A DNA stretch of 64,000 nt from Liolophura sinensis (taxonomy: Eukaryota; Mollusca; Polyplacophora; Chitonida; Chitonidae), in NCBI RefSeq assembly GCF_032854445.1, contig NC_088295.1, forward strand, positions 41,463,385 through 41,527,384, given 5' to 3'. A program made the translations under genes and the position numbers. How positions within the stretch are numbered: the stretch's first letter is position 1; every line of letters starts with the position of its first letter. The notes under the pieces are model-generated. The model made no database searches and was not told the origin of the DNA. It was given only the letters and a program-made list of their open reading frames with translations. Of the stretch, positions 23,279-38,500 are shown in pieces.

Positions 23279-24654
23279 GTATGTAACTGAAAAAGCACGA
23301 GTACTTGGCGGAGATCGGTAGCAAGCCTTCTGGTTATTAAGACCAAGAGGATAGCGTCATCTGTCGTTTGATGTGGGAGTAAACCACAACAACATTGTGG
23401 TAAGTTACCTTGACATTACTCAGGCCAATCGATTTATGGCATTGCGCTAATCTGACAGCGTGGGAAATGTATACACATTTGCGTTCCCTTCAACATCATT
23501 GATATTAAATCTTGTTTTGTTGTCAGCTCAAGTAAAATGACGTAGATAATTGATTCATGTATCGTGATGATGCTAGTCTGATAGTGGGAATTTTGTTACT
23601 AGATCTGACAGTAGGTAAGCTTGATCAGATGGTGTGTTTTAATTAGATACATTACCATATCTGATGTAAGTTGATTTCTATGCAGTGTACAGTTTTTGAA
23701 TTCTAACAAGAGTGTTACTTTGACTAAACTCCAATCTGAAAGTTTTAAAACTGCCAAGATCATTTTCATGGTTTCCATAACATGACGTTTTATAGATATT
23801 TTTTTGGCATAATTTTTTTCTTTGGCCTGACAATCAAGCCAGACTAAGGACACAAATATATACCTAAACAATACAATTAATATACAATTGAGGTACAATA
23901 AGGCATAAAAGATACTAAAATCTCTATTAAGCAAAATTCTTCATTTTCCTTTGGTAGGCCAAAATATTGATCAGATTGAAAAACTGTTGGTTTTTCGAAA
24001 TACTACCTTTTTTGTCTTTTTTTGCCAATCAGAGTCTTTAGTGTTATTGTTCAAGAGCATACTATCAGTATTAAAAAACATATTCTCACAGATTGTTAAT
24101 CTTTGTAGATTTTTCTGAGTGATCATTTAAAGTTAAAACTTTAAAGAGTTCCAAAAGTTTTACAAACTTTGAAACGGAGTAGTCTTTAAAACTAGAAAAG
24201 TTTGTGCAGCTGTTTTTTTCTGCAAAATGAAAACGAGAAATAATGATACAAGCTTTAAGTGGAAAAAATAAGTAAAATATCTGGATGAGCTTCTTGTTTG
24301 GCAAAATTCATCGTTGTTTGAAAATTTTTATCAAAAATTCTCCTGCCTTCAGTCAAAATATAACTGAATCAAGCAGCATTTGTAAAATTTTAAACATTAG
24401 AATGCTCCATAAAAGTGTAAATTGATGTTTTTATCTTGATAGTTCTCAGCAGAATCTACTGGAATGTGTTAAACCCCCTCACCTCTAGGGTAAATTAGCC
24501 TGTTGTTTTTGTTAGCATGTATGTAAGATCCACAATGCAAGAATTGGTGCAGTTTGGAGACCATATGAAAAAAAAGTGGCCAAATTTCACCCAAGGAATT
24601 TTCGTGTATTTGATTTTATATGTGGCCACATGTTTTGTGCATTCTTTGTCAACG

Positions 24655-24867
24655 TACCCTTGTTGGCTGAGGGGGTTAGCAAGCCAGCGTGGTGCAATCA
24701 TGAATGCCCTAAGAACCTTTCACCAATGCTCTCGCACTGAGTTCAAGTCCAGATCATGCTGGCTTTCTCTTCGACCGTACATTCAAAGTACATAATGCTG
24801 GCCATCGTCATATAAGTGAAACATTCTTGACTATGGCGTAAAACACAATCAAATAAATAAATCAATC
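24655..24867 (+). mobile_element. SINE family A, diverged full-length copy
   Basis: The head has 'tttcaccaatgctctcgcactgagttcaagtcc', and the 3' domain ends CACAATCAAATAAATAAAT. Part of the body is deleted. Confidence 0.8.
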
Positions 24868-25585
24868 ACTATGATGTATGGATTCAAATCTGGCTTGTAC
24901 AGGGAGATGTACATTCCATGAATTTCCCTGGCTTACAGTTGTCATTGGGCCCTGGCTGTTCATCAAAGGTCGGCATAAAACTGACTGCCATTATGTTAGT
25001 GTAAGTGTTTTTAAGATTATGTCACCTTCTGTCCAATTTCTGAAACGGGAATAAAATGATGAGCGGTTGGGTGACAGGAGACAAGGAATCAGCAGTGATG
25101 TGTCTGAAAGGCTTCATGACATGTCGTCTGTACTTTTCCTGACCCAAGTGGTATGCAGGTGGATGGGCTAGAAAATGTTCACTCCTTAGAATAAAAGTAC
25201 ATATAATGGGAACCTGTCAAATGCCCAGCAGCAGGACCCTGACGCCATTTTATTGACATCAAAAATTCCCAGCTCATCATGATGATGCCATGTAAGTTAA
25301 AGACATATTACAACAGAAACTGATACATTGTTATGGCGTAGATGTTACGCTACATGAGCTTGACCAATGGGCTGAACTCTGCTCTAAAGTGTAGAGTTTT
25401 TAAAATATTTTTAGAACATATCTGGAATACTACTTTATTAATTAATTCAGCTTTAGTGGCTGACTTTATGTTCACCTTAAAAATGGTACTTGCTGCTGCC
25501 TCACGTGGCACTCGGCAGTCAGAATTTAGAGCAAGGAAATTTTACCTATTTGGCCAGGTGTCAGTATAATGTGACTGGGTGAGGT

Positions 25586-25713
25586 GTCATGTCTGGTGTC
25601 TTCAGCATGAAACTTCACTTTGGACATGGACTCGCCCTGCCACGAGAAGACACAATATGTGTACACACACCTAATGACTCCTCCTCGTCACATGACCCCA
25701 AGCATACATACAT
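25586..25713 (+). mobile_element. repeat related to the one split at 6961-7397
   Basis: Contains 'gactcgccctgccacgagaa', 'gacacaatatgtgtacacac' and 'cctaatgactcctcctcgtc', matching the flanks of the nested SINE at 6994. The 3' domain is shortened here. Confidence 0.7.
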
Positions 25714-26599
25714 CTTTTGCTGCGATATTATTAACATTAATTTACTCTAAATTCCTCTGAGTAATTCACACCATATAAGTTATTTTCCTTTTCTTTAGAA
25801 TAAACATCTACCAATATATGTGTATCTACCTGTAGAAGAGCTGTGTAGCTTGTTTTTGTCTGTTTTAGTTGGTATGGTGTTGAAATCAGATTATAGTTTC
25901 TGCATGGATTAACTCCTATATCCTCCTATAAGTAGGTTTTTGTCAATCTTCCAAAGACATAAACATGTGCAGTACGTTTAAGTATTACATCATTATGATG
26001 ATAATATCATTTTGTTCACTTGGCACATGGCTAAAGGTGATTCAGAATGGCGTATGATAGGAGCCACCAGAACATCTGGTTCAGTGGGGACATGAATGAA
26101 TTTAACCAGGTTTGAAACAGATGTCTTCAATAGGCTATTTTTGACTAGGGAAATAAGATGTAATATAGTCTTGATATAATTCACTAACCCAGCTGTACAT
26201 AACTGTTTTCAAGGGAGAGAATTCTGTCAAAATGTGGTGTGAATTTTGAACTCCAAATGATGCCAGTCCATGGGTGTGTACAAACAGTATATAGGAGCTA
26301 TATTTAGACAGTCACTGACTAATCATTAATAGTTATGAGATGTGAGGCGTGGTGTTAAGGCCGAGAGTCAGCCAATGGCAGAGCTGGTGACATCTGTGCT
26401 GTGGAAGCCCATGTGTTTGCATACTGCCACATTGATTTGGCTGGCTTAGCTGCCAGTTCTCTCCCACACATAGAGCTGGCAGTAAGCCTGTCAGTGCAAA
26501 ATTGTGCTCTACTATCTGTCAGAGCCATTCTCTGACATAAACTGGCCCAGATTATTACAACCTAGCCTGGCCTGATAGTATCTGCTGTATACCAGCAAC

Positions 26600-29500
26600 A
26601 TGGGCAGGTATCTGTACCCCGAGGATGAGAATGACAGCCCCACAAAACTTAGCTTGTGAGTATTAGAATGCTAACACTGTTTATGTGCTTTCTGTAGCGT
26701 AGCGTGGCGTACTGGGTCATGTAGCGGCATTGATTTACCTGAGGTCAGCCATTGTCCATGCTTGTACTGCTATTTCTAGCCGGCACTGCTTCAATGAATC
26801 TGTCACTGTGTTAGGAAGAGGTTGACCTCACACATTGTTTACAAATCTAAGCTAAAATTGGAGCGAGATTTTGGGAAAATCCACACGTGGGTTTGTAGTG
26901 TTTTAAAAACCTATAAGTCATAACCTTCTCTAGCAGTAACATGTACATGTATATTAACAGTTGATTGGTAGTGGTGTACATGTACTGGTATACATGAAGA
27001 TTTATGAAACTGATATTTCATGTACTTTGTCTCTGACAGGATCATTAAAATCCCTAAGTCTGTGTACTGAATATAACCTGGTGAATCTAGTTCTCTAGTT
27101 TAGCAAGAATTCTTAGCTCAGCATTGATGAGAAGATACACATGTGAATCAGTCTACTTGGCATAGAGTACATTCAGTAGTGCCTGTATGTATGTCTGCAT
27201 TGTACTGCAAGATCTCCACCTTGTGTAGGGGAGCCAGATGTTTTCTGTGAGCATTCCTACACTCTATACCTACATGTGTACACAGCCTGTCTATTGTGTT
27301 TCTGTTGTGTAAAGCATACGAATGCATTTAACTTGGTGAGCAGAGATGAGAGTATATGTATATGTAGTACATGTATATGTATGTGTGGACTGAGCATATT
27401 GGCATGAAAGTACAATGTGTTTCAAAGCAGTTCTTTACACGATTACCACAGTGCATGTATTACTGAGGATTAGATATGCCTTGGTGGTTGTGCAATGTGC
27501 AGGGTGTGGTGTTAAAGCATGAGATTGCCTGGTGGTTGCCTGCAGCAGGCAGATGGCCTGACCTCCATCCAATACACATGTGCGTCCAGATCTCAGCATG
27601 ACAGCCCAATATTCAAGGTTCCACCACTGTAACAATGGGCTGGTTTGATTCATTCACCACTGCCTGGCTGTCATTGATGGGGAACTGCACATTGCTGGAC
27701 CTGCTAGTGTTGTCTGTCAGTGCGTTCCTCTAGCCCTTAATGCTAGGCTTAAGCCTCAAGAGAGCAGCTAGGTGGCTTCTGTCATAAAGAATTCATTGTG
27801 GACATGCACAGAGCCTTGCTGGCAAAGGCCCATGCCACACAACTGAAAAAGCTCTGATTTCTCTATGTGAAGGACATAGGTTTTTATTCTTAGCCACACT
27901 TATTTATAGCTCCGAATGACTGATGAATTTAGGTAAATACATGTACGATTTCTGTATGCACCATCCCTTCTGGCCTACTTCCAGCCCGAAGTACATATTA
28001 TCCTCATAAGACCACCTGATCAGTGACCTAATTATCACACCACTGGTATGGTTGTTGGGAGTCTGTAGCTTGCAAGTGAAAAGTAACACCCATGGTGACA
28101 AATTCCTAGCATACGTAATACTTATATCATGACTATACATTTTCTGTACAGTCATAACTTCACCTGTCAGATGCTATCTCATGATGATATTTATTTTTGA
28201 TTATCTGGTGACATGATTTTCATATCAAAGTCATACAGGCTATAAAAGTAGGATCAGTGAACTATCTCCCTGGACATCTATGTGGCCTAAGATTCAATTG
28301 CTATCTGTCAAGCTTTTATCAAATTGAGTACTGGTACACAGTGACATATACAATTTCCAAATTGGAATGTAACATTCAAGCAAGGCGTCTGAAATAAACT
28401 GATGACCTAGATTGAGTGGCTTCACCTGGTGTTTATGTAAACCTCTGTACAAAGGTCTGAGCCAACAGAATGACACTAATATAACCAGAGTAGGGCTGTT
28501 GTCATGGTGACAGCATTCAGTACCTCTGGCCTCCCCTAGGAGGTTCACCTACTGTCAGTGGCCATTGTGTAGAGGGACACAGATGTATACATAACAGTTT
28601 GTATAGGGACCCGTCTTAATTAACCATCATAACTCAGCCTTATAAATGAGTTTTATTTCCTATAATCACCACAGACCTTGGGTCATAAACTGGTCCGTGA
28701 ACCACATGGGTAAACATATCAAAAACTTAATGATAATTAACTTGCAGTAACAACAGAGACCTTTAGTGAGGATTTAATTCTAACTTCATATTTGAATTAG
28801 TTTGTCTGTTTTAGTTTGAAGTTACAAGCTACAAGTTGAACTTCTGACTTCTAATTAAAGGTTTCTTGTGTCATAGATCATACTTTATGTATGTTTTGCT
28901 TGTTTAATTATAAATATCTCCATACACCTGTACACAGTGGTGACAGTCCAAGAAATGTTAAGCAAGGAAACTTCAAAACAACAGGTGAAAATAGCTACAG
29001 CAAAATCTAAACGTGAATGTTGGAAAACTAGACATGTACTTGAAGGCGATCTCTACAGGCTATAGTAAAGGCCGCCACAATATGACTGAAATATTGCTGA
29101 GGTGGTGTTAAGCCATAATCATTCATTCGTTCATTCTGTAGTGAAAGTTGTGTACGTTTAACTAACACACTCTGAGTACATACATGTACCTAATGCTTCA
29201 AAGTTTTTGGTCTACTTATATAGCCAGTGTACATGTAATTGCAACACGAATGCAATTTCTCTTTTCTCATGTTGTACATGAGATATGTACATATCTTAAT
29301 ATTTTCACATTGACAGAGAAATGTTATTTTTTGCTTTCAGCTTTTCTGAAGGCAAAGTTAGAAGAATTTATACAGTATTCGTACATTTCTTTTACATGAC
29401 ATGCTTTACCAAATTTATATGTATACAATGTATACATGGATGGAGTCCAATTCAGACCTGACCCCATGTACAGGTGTACCACATCACTTCCATTGGCCAG

Positions 29501-32500
29501 CTTGTTCACTGACCTCTGCTAACTTGTAGATACATAAATTCATGAGAGCATAGTATTACACATCATTGACATGTAAAGGATTTGGACAAAGGGGAATCCC
29601 CAATAAGACTGCTGCCCTGAAAGAGTTGTGACAGTCTGATAAAGCAGCAACTAGTGATAAGATTGTAGTGGATATAACTGCATGTTGGGGGTAGATCCTA
29701 GAATGGGCATTTATCATGGATGGTGCAGTATATGTCTGTTGAATTCATGTGCTGACAAGGCATGATAGCCATACAAATACCATTCTGAGAAAAAAAGTCA
29801 AAGCTTCCTGTTTCCTTATCTGTTTAGTAAGTTGTTATACTGCACATTTAAGAATGCTCTTGTATTTACTACTGTTACAAGTACCATTTGGGGTAAAAAT
29901 GGAAGATATGCACTGTTCATGTATTTATTACCATATAGCCTTACAAGTACCTTTTGAAGTAAAAAATTAATGGCTTCCTATTATCATCTGTTCAAAATTT
30001 GTTATACTGCACATTAATTAATTAAAATGTTCCAAGCATGTTAAAGAATGCATGTTAAACTTGACAGCTTGACAGCCCATTTCCGCTGTTATAGAGATAT
30101 CATCAGTGTATGAATGAGCAAATACATGCACAGGCATTTACATGTGTGTGTTGGTGGTAAATGGTAATTTAACTAAAGAACAAACATGTCTTGTCATTAT
30201 TTAAATGATGATATGAATGAACCGTCACAAATACATTGAATTTGTAAATTTATTTGTGCATTAGAAACACGTATGGGAAGTTCTTAAATCCTTTGGCAAC
30301 ATTCAATTCATACATGTATGCACTCATCTTATTTTAATCATATTCTTTATTGTTATAAAATAATATTGGCACCACTTTTCTAACATTGATACCTGTAGTA
30401 TTAATAAACATAGCCTTGGATTATGTGCTCATAACATATCATTTGTGCAAACACCAAACATTTGTTTCATGCCAGTGTTTATGTTTACAGTGTGAGCTTT
30501 AGTTTACCCATTATTTGAAATTGATTTCCTCAGCAATTCTTATAATCATCTGTTTAATCATGTGGTAAAGTTCAATTTTGTTTACGTCGGGTGTTCAGCA
30601 TAAACACATGTATAGGCTACAAGTGTCAAATGATGTTTTGGGGGCCTCCGTGGCTCAGTCGGTTAAAGCGCTAGCGCAGCGTAATGACCCAGGAGTCTCT
30701 CACCAATGCGGTCGATCTGAGTTCAAGTCCAACTCATGCTGGCTTCCTCTCCGGCCGTACGTGAGAAGGTCTTGCAGCAACCTGCGGATGGTCGTGGGTT
30801 TCCCCCGGGCTCTGCCCGGTTTCCACCCACCATAATGCTGGCCGCCGTCGTATAAGTGAAATATTTTTGAGTACGGCGTAAAACACCAATCAAAAAAAAA
30901 AAAAAAAAAAAAAAAAAATCAAATGATGTTTTGTTTCAAGTACATGTACCTGTATATTATATACATGCCACTGTGTCACCCATAATACAAATATACCCGT
31001 CAGTTTGTTGGATTACAGCGAGACATGGGATCGGATGAGGATGTGAAAGGCCTGTGTGAAACTGTGATTGTGTGATGTGTTAAACAAGTACTGTATACAT
31101 GGCATCATTTACCACCCATTTCATCACTTAAACACAAGTTAGAGGAACCTAGTGAATGTCATGCTGTAGGAAAATACATGAACGTGTGTACTAAAAAGCT
31201 AAAACTAAAGCGTGTGGAAAAAGAAGGAAAAAAAACCCTTATGTTTGTATAGGATTTGGAAATTTGTGTGCATAATACAGTTTTCACTATATACATGATC
31301 AGCTGAAATTTGACATACTGGCCACATTCACATAAATGTCATTTTGTTCTTTGTTACAGTATTAAGAAGACAGAAAAAATTGAATCAAGTCGGAAGATTA
31401 CAAATCGGTTCAACGACAGCTCGTATTTCAGCGACCCATCATTCTTTGAGCCAGAGCCGTGTGATTTGTAAGTAGGCGCTTATGGATATCTATGTACAAA
31501 TTTGCACATGTGTACAAATGTGCAGCCAGTGTACATGTACTTGCAGGCCCAATATGCAATAATCAGTGAAGTCTTCTCACCAGCAAAATATACACATGCT
31601 TTCTTATGGTTGATCATAAATTCATTATGAATTCAGAGAACAAGAATCAGTCTTTAGTGATTTTGGCCACAACAGCCACAGATTAAACAGAACTTTATTA
31701 TAGTAGTATTATAGCAATAACCTCTTCTGGTCATTGCTGTTTCACACATGTTCCAATTCTTTGACTTTTTGTACAGCAGATGTAATGAAAACTGAAAAGA
31801 CAAGATTACTTAGTAATCTCCAAAATTTTACTTTTTTTTTTTTTATCACATCATTGTGACGCATGAAAAAGTTGCAGAATCAGAGACTTACACAGAAGAG
31901 GTCCAAATCGCAGGTCAAAGTTGTTTTCTCCTGAAATGCTGCAGTTCATGTGTAATTGTCATGTAACAGAGGAAAGAACAAAAGAGTTCATAGCATTGGA
32001 CGGCTTTGTTACAAGCGGGAAGGAGTTTTATGAATTTCCCTTTGAAGTATGTGCTACATGTACACATTTCTGGGAAGGAAAATCTAGAGGCAACCAAAAG
32101 CACAGATACTTTATTTCTACTTTTCAGACGGAATCGACAGCTGTATATACATGTACATTTTAACACCAACTTATATTTATGTGTAGCTTTTGATATTTTT
32201 ATGTGCAGTACTTGTTATATCAAAATACACAAACGGTATGTATGTCTTTGTAGGTATTTATAAAATATTCAAAAATAAAATAAAATACATGCGTGCTTAC
32301 ATGTAGCTTGTTGTTTTGGCCCCTGTATGAAGGGAGTCTACTTTGAGACTTGTAGCCTGTATAATAGTTATCTCCCTTTAGTTGTATCTTTTTTTTTTTT
32401 CTTTTGTTAATCTAAACCTGATGAATATTAAGTTTATATCATGACCTGATGACTACAGGCTATATCAAAGGTTCACATTGGAGCAATTTTGTTTCTAACT

Positions 32501-35500
32501 GTGAAAACTTCAGTAAAATTATAGTTTGTCTGAATTGTCCTTCAGATCACATTTTTACTAGTTATTAGTTATCTTATTCATACATATGGTTTTATGCATG
32601 TACTTGACCTTAAAGTATATTCTGTTCTATATTTGCATAGTATAAATGTACATAGATTTAGGATGTATTATGAATGGGGCTTACTGTGTCATCTTGACCC
32701 AAGGTTATCTCCCTTAGTCCACTTGCCTTGATCTTGCATGGGTGACCTCCTCTGACCATCCATGATAACCTTCCCAGCTGTCTAGTCATCTGTGCCTATC
32801 TGTACAGCTGTATTTCCCCCGCCAGCTGTGGTGTCTGCCAATGGTAGCCTTGCTCTGTAAACACATGTATCTGGGTGAATTCCCACAGACAATGAGTCCA
32901 GAGCTACAGCCCTACACTTGTATGCAGTGAAGCATGGCCTTAGCTAGGATTCAATACTGATCTCCCTCAGGATTGTTACTCCACAAGCCTAGGTCAGTAC
33001 TCCATAGTCCAGTCACTGCACAACTTACCATGTGCAGTTGTTATGGAAGACTAGCCTGGATTACATGTAGTTAGTTGGATATGTTATATAGTTAGTTTGT
33101 CTCTCCATGCTGTTAAGTTATGTCCAGGGAGTTAAGTAATGAATCTCTATGTGAAGATCTAAGCTGGGAGGCTAAGGTTGGGTAAGTAAAGGAATGTTTG
33201 AGTTTGTACATACCCTTCACCAGTCTGTGGAAGTGGATATGCCAGTTATTGGTGTAGTTGAGATGGCCCATTGGCCATGAGAGTGGCCAATATACAGAGG
33301 CCATGGTACATATGTAGCTTCTTCATTAACTGCCAATTATAGAGCGGGCACAGGCTATACAGGAAGCTGTAGGGTAACATACATGTATATGAGTGCATCA
33401 TGTCAGTGTAGCCTTAACGGATGGGCGTGAAGTTGACTAACAGTAAGTGTGGGTTTATCAACATATTTACATCAGCAGATCAACACTGTAGGGTACATGT
33501 ACGTATGTATGTACAATCTGTATGTTTTATGTGGCAGTAATGATAGCATAGCCTTGATGGGAAACCTGCAGCAAGTGCTTTATAGTGTTATAATTTGCCT
33601 TGGTTCTATAATTTCCTTTATAGGTAAATTGCGACGTACAGCTGTACATGTATGATTGTTTAAGGCATTTGGTCAGGCTGACATACATATGTGTACATGT
33701 ATATTAATGATCTAGGACATATATCTAATGTATATAGCTGTGTCTCTAAAAGCTATGTGTACATGGCTACATTTACCTCTTGTAGAAATGTTTTATATTG
33801 GTTCTGTTAAAGTATGTGCATGTTATCATCCTTGGTACATAAATCTTTCAGAACATTTTTAAGGTGCTAGTGCTGTAGTGATATGAGTAGCAGACATGGC
33901 CTATTCCAGTATTGTTGAATGTTGTATGGACACTAGAAAATGCCAAAGGCTTTGAATTTGGGTGTTTTGAGTGCTGTGACGTGTTGTACTAGATGTAGCA
34001 CATTCATGTCAGAAATATGATTAACATACAACTTTTATGTGCATCAGGATTTGCATTTCTTCATTCATATTTATGAACCCTGTTTTTCTTCAACTTTTTC
34101 TCACGTTCAAGGGCATCTTTGAAGGCAATTTATCCAGCGTAATGGTTTTTTTTCATAATGGCCAGAATGGTTTCACAGAAAATATAAAAAGAAATTTCAG
34201 GCGAGATGGGAAAATGCTATTAGATGGTGCATAATGTAACATCAGGTGAATGTGCGAAAAAATTGAAGAAATGGAAATAGGGTAAAGTTGTGTCATACAT
34301 GTACAAAGTTATGTGTGTATGGCTGTCATCTTAATGTTGATAATCTTGTGCAGTTTTGGTTAGAAAGTAGGACTAACCTCACATTCATGTATCACTCACT
34401 CCTTACATTAGGGTAATTTAAAATTATACATGTAGATTTATATTTAGCGATAGGTTATGTGAGTTTACGTGTATGTATGTCTACATGTACTGAACTGTAC
34501 ATCCTGTACTTGAAGGTTTGAGTCAAGTCACTTGCCTTGACTGTCCCTGCTATAGACAGGAGAGGCCAGTGTCACTTAGATCAATACCTGGCTGAAGTGT
34601 TTAATTTGAGTGCGTTTATGACCAGGCTGTTGACATCTTTCTCTGAGTACATACCTGTAAACAAATAGGGACTGTCACTTGTGGAGGTGACGCTCTGGGT
34701 CATGGGACACCTGGTTATGAAGTCTTCAGCACTTCACTCTGTGGTGGTTGGATTGTGTAGTGCAAAAAGAGGCAGATTCCACCATTGGACAGATACCTGT
34801 AAAGGTCATGATCTGTACCAGGCATGCCAGAGACTAGATCTGAGATGTTTCATTCCTTCCCAGCTTATCTTTCAGAAATACATATCTGTACTCTTCCAAT
34901 CACTAACAAGGAAATCAGTGTTTTTGAGTATGCTGTCCTCAACATGTCAATGCTGTACGATACAAAAACATGGTTTCTGTAATCCTTCAGTAATTCTTAC
35001 TTCGTATCACCTAGGCATTCGTGAATAATAAAAACCATAATGTCACAATTAACACAAATGTATCTGTTACATCAGAGACAAGCCAAACTTCGCTAACCGC
35101 CATTTTCAATTAGAGTCAGCCGCACTCGCCATCATCCGGAAAAAGATAAACTCCTGGAATGATTTCATTGAAACCAAAGAGTTGTACACCCTAGGAAGGG
35201 TGATTGACAAATTGTTTAGGAGTCTTAACTTCAATTTGAGTGTTAATAATGAACAGACACGAACTATTATCAATTATATTGTGAAAAAAGATGATTTTAA
35301 TTTTGGCAAAAGCAGTTGAGTCCACCCTATCAACTGAGTCATGTGATTTGAAAATGATGGCTTGCGAAGTTTTGATGCCGTCCAAGTAGATACGTAGGTT
35401 ACAGTTGTGTCATTTGCAATGTTATGTGAACATGGGCGATCTCAGCACTAGCCAGAGACATACATGTACATGTGTCTCAAATGTACCCAGTGATGTACAT

Positions 35501-38500
35501 GTACTGTGTCTAGCCGACCAACTGGTGTAAGGTGATCTGCATGTGGAGTGTTGTATATTATCAGTTCTGTGTGGTGGTAAGATGATCTAAGCTGCCATAG
35601 GTATATAAGTATCCTTTTACTTGCATGTCCATTCTACATTTGTATATATTTGTGTTGCCTAGGTGGAACAAGTAAAAAAGCTGATGTTACTGATACGTAC
35701 TACTACTATTTGACTACCACAGGTTGGATTTTGAAACACTGACGGGGTACATGCAATATACACATTCAGAAATGTAATACACCCATCTGCATAGTGTACA
35801 TGTTTCTGAAAACTCACATGTAAAATGTCCTATGTTTCTACCAACAAAACTTACCTAATAGTCTTTAGGCAAAAATACAAATTTCACTTCTGACTCGCTC
35901 TGAGGCTCTCCTCCCTCCTTTTCAGCCATTACTAAGCATCACTGATACATGTACATGTATATCTTGCTTTATCTTTGGCATACATACATGTAGCTATACA
36001 TTGGCACTCATTAGGCTATGATAATTATCCCATCAAGCTACTAACACACGGAATATGTGAAACCCTTTCAGCCAATCTGGGATAGTGCCCAATAACCTCA
36101 GTGTCTGGTGGCAGGTTTGTATGCTCTGCTTATCATAGAGTTGCCATAGTTACATAGTGGTAATTGCAACATTACCTTTTTGCGTGGTGATGATATTTCT
36201 GCGCAGTGATCTAGACTCCTTCCGAACAGACCAGACCAGGTAGATGCACTATTATTGTTCTCAATCAATGACTGTGTATTGATTAACACTGGACACATGG
36301 GATGGACTGACATGAGGGGCACAGCGATACATCTTAGCCCTGATGAAGCTGCCATTGTAGCCACATGTATGCGTGCATAGGTACAGTGAAAGTCTAAAGG
36401 TGGTACTTGTGCTGACAGCCTGCATGGAGAGCTTCAGGTTCTACATGTATGCTACTGTAAAGCCTTATCCAGCTGTCACCAGTGGAAACAGAGGAGAATG
36501 CCAGCCATCATATTGACGCATATTGTTACAGACTGATGCGGAACAGAAAGCAAGTGAAGTGGAACGTTTTATATCAGCTTCTGCGTAAGCGTATAATTTT
36601 ATACTAGCAGTGTCAGAGTAGACATCTACGTGCAGGAAGCAATTGAACCGTCACTGATGTGAACACTGTTGGCCAACATGGGATTAGTTTACTCCGTGTG
36701 GAATATCCTACAGGTTATTGTTGCCAGGTAGGGCATTCATATGGCTCATGAACATAGGCTAATGTGCATGGTGTTCATGTAGTGTTATATGTATCATAAA
36801 CATGCTGATTGGCCATTATCACTAGTTTATGATGTTACGATGGTGTATGTACCATAAACATGCTGATTGGCCATTATCACTAGTTTATGATGTTACGATG
36901 GTGTATGTATCATAAACATGCTGATTGGCCATTATCACTAGTTTATGATGTTACGATGGTGTAAGTATCATGAACATGTTGATTGGCCATTATCACTAGT
37001 TTACGATGTCACGATGGTGCATGTACCATAAACATGCTGATTGGCCATTATCACTAGTTTACGATGTTACGATGGTGTATGTATCATAAACATGCTGATT
37101 GGCCATTATCACTAGTTTACGATGTTACGATGGTGTATGTATCATAAACATGCTGATTGGCCATTATCACTAGTTTATGATGTTACGATGGTATATGTAT
37201 CACAAACATGCTGATTGGTTTTATCACTAGTTTATGATGTCACAATGGTTGACCTGGACATTCGTCCTATTTCTCTGACACAGTTTATTTTGCTTCTTCA
37301 CCTCATTACTTCATTCCCTTTTTGGAGGTTGGGGGAGCGGGGGTACTACATGTGGAGCTAGAAAAGGCTAGAATGGAGTATTAAGCTGTGAATAATCGTT
37401 CAGTATGAAAAAGTATTTAGATTAATGTTTAACATGTTCAGAATGTTATGAATTTATTTATGTCACCCTTGGCAACTTTCATATGCGTGTTGAGTTCTCT
37501 ATTGAACAACTGGACCCATATCAGTATAATGGCTCGGGCGGGGTGGCTGACTTGCCTGCAGTATGGCGTCTCAGTGAAGCCGCACTAGATAAAAGAGCGG
37601 TGGAAATCCGTCCTGCGACACGGAGGCACATTACATGCATTCTAAGGATTCCATCACCGTCATATAACTGAAAAATTGTTAAGTACGACGTTAAACCCCA
37701 AGCATTCACTCACTCACTCTATGGAACAACTGTAAAATTTGAGGCTGTCAAATTTTCCATATGTGTGTGCGTGCAAAAGATGCTTGCTGCACACAGCAGA
37801 TCTCTGTGATTGTGTTCTGAATTTTTTTGTTTTCTTTTTATATATTGCAGTTTTATTTTAGCTTATTTTTTTTAAAGTGTTTACTGATGCCAGATTTGTC
37901 CCCAGTGTCTTATGAAAGGGAAAAACACTTTTTGTTTATATACCAAATGTACCTGTGCCTGTAGATGACTAGACATCTGCCTCGTGTGATATGATGTCAT
38001 GATTATGGGATGCAATGAATATCCATAAATGCATTTTCAAGAAAATTGTAACATTCTATATGCAGACAATAAGACTTACAATATAATATTATGCAAGATG
38101 TGTATCAAATAACTCATGTGTGCATGACAGTGAAGTGTTTTAATAACAGTCTTTAAGAATTGATGTTCCTGCCAGTGAGTGTTGAGTGGCAGTTTTATAG
38201 TCAATAAGGTGGACGAGGTTATTGTTTTAGGAGGAAGGCGTAGCCAGAGACCTAAAATTCTTTAATCTCATCCACTTTAATGACTGTAAAACTGCCACTA
38301 GACACCCATAGCAGAAAACATTATTTCAATTCTATAAGCCTCCCCAAAACGTTTAATGTGGGTAATACATAGAAAGAAAAATAAGAAAAACTCCAGCCAG
38401 GTCAACACTTTCACACCCATACAGAATAGCTTTGGAAGATCCCAGCAAAGTTATTGTACATAGAGTGCGGCATGGAACGTCATACACACCAGGCAAAACA

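Noticed and set aside
34681-35028. 115-codon plus frame in SUN intron 2
   Set aside because: Composition looks random, no domain, and no splice pair in phase with SUN exons.
36785-37250. CRISPR-like array
   Set aside because: Units are contiguous 58-bp tandem repeats without unique spacers, in a eukaryotic intron.
37521-37709. Minus-strand 62-codon frame
   Set aside because: Antisense reading of a family B SINE.
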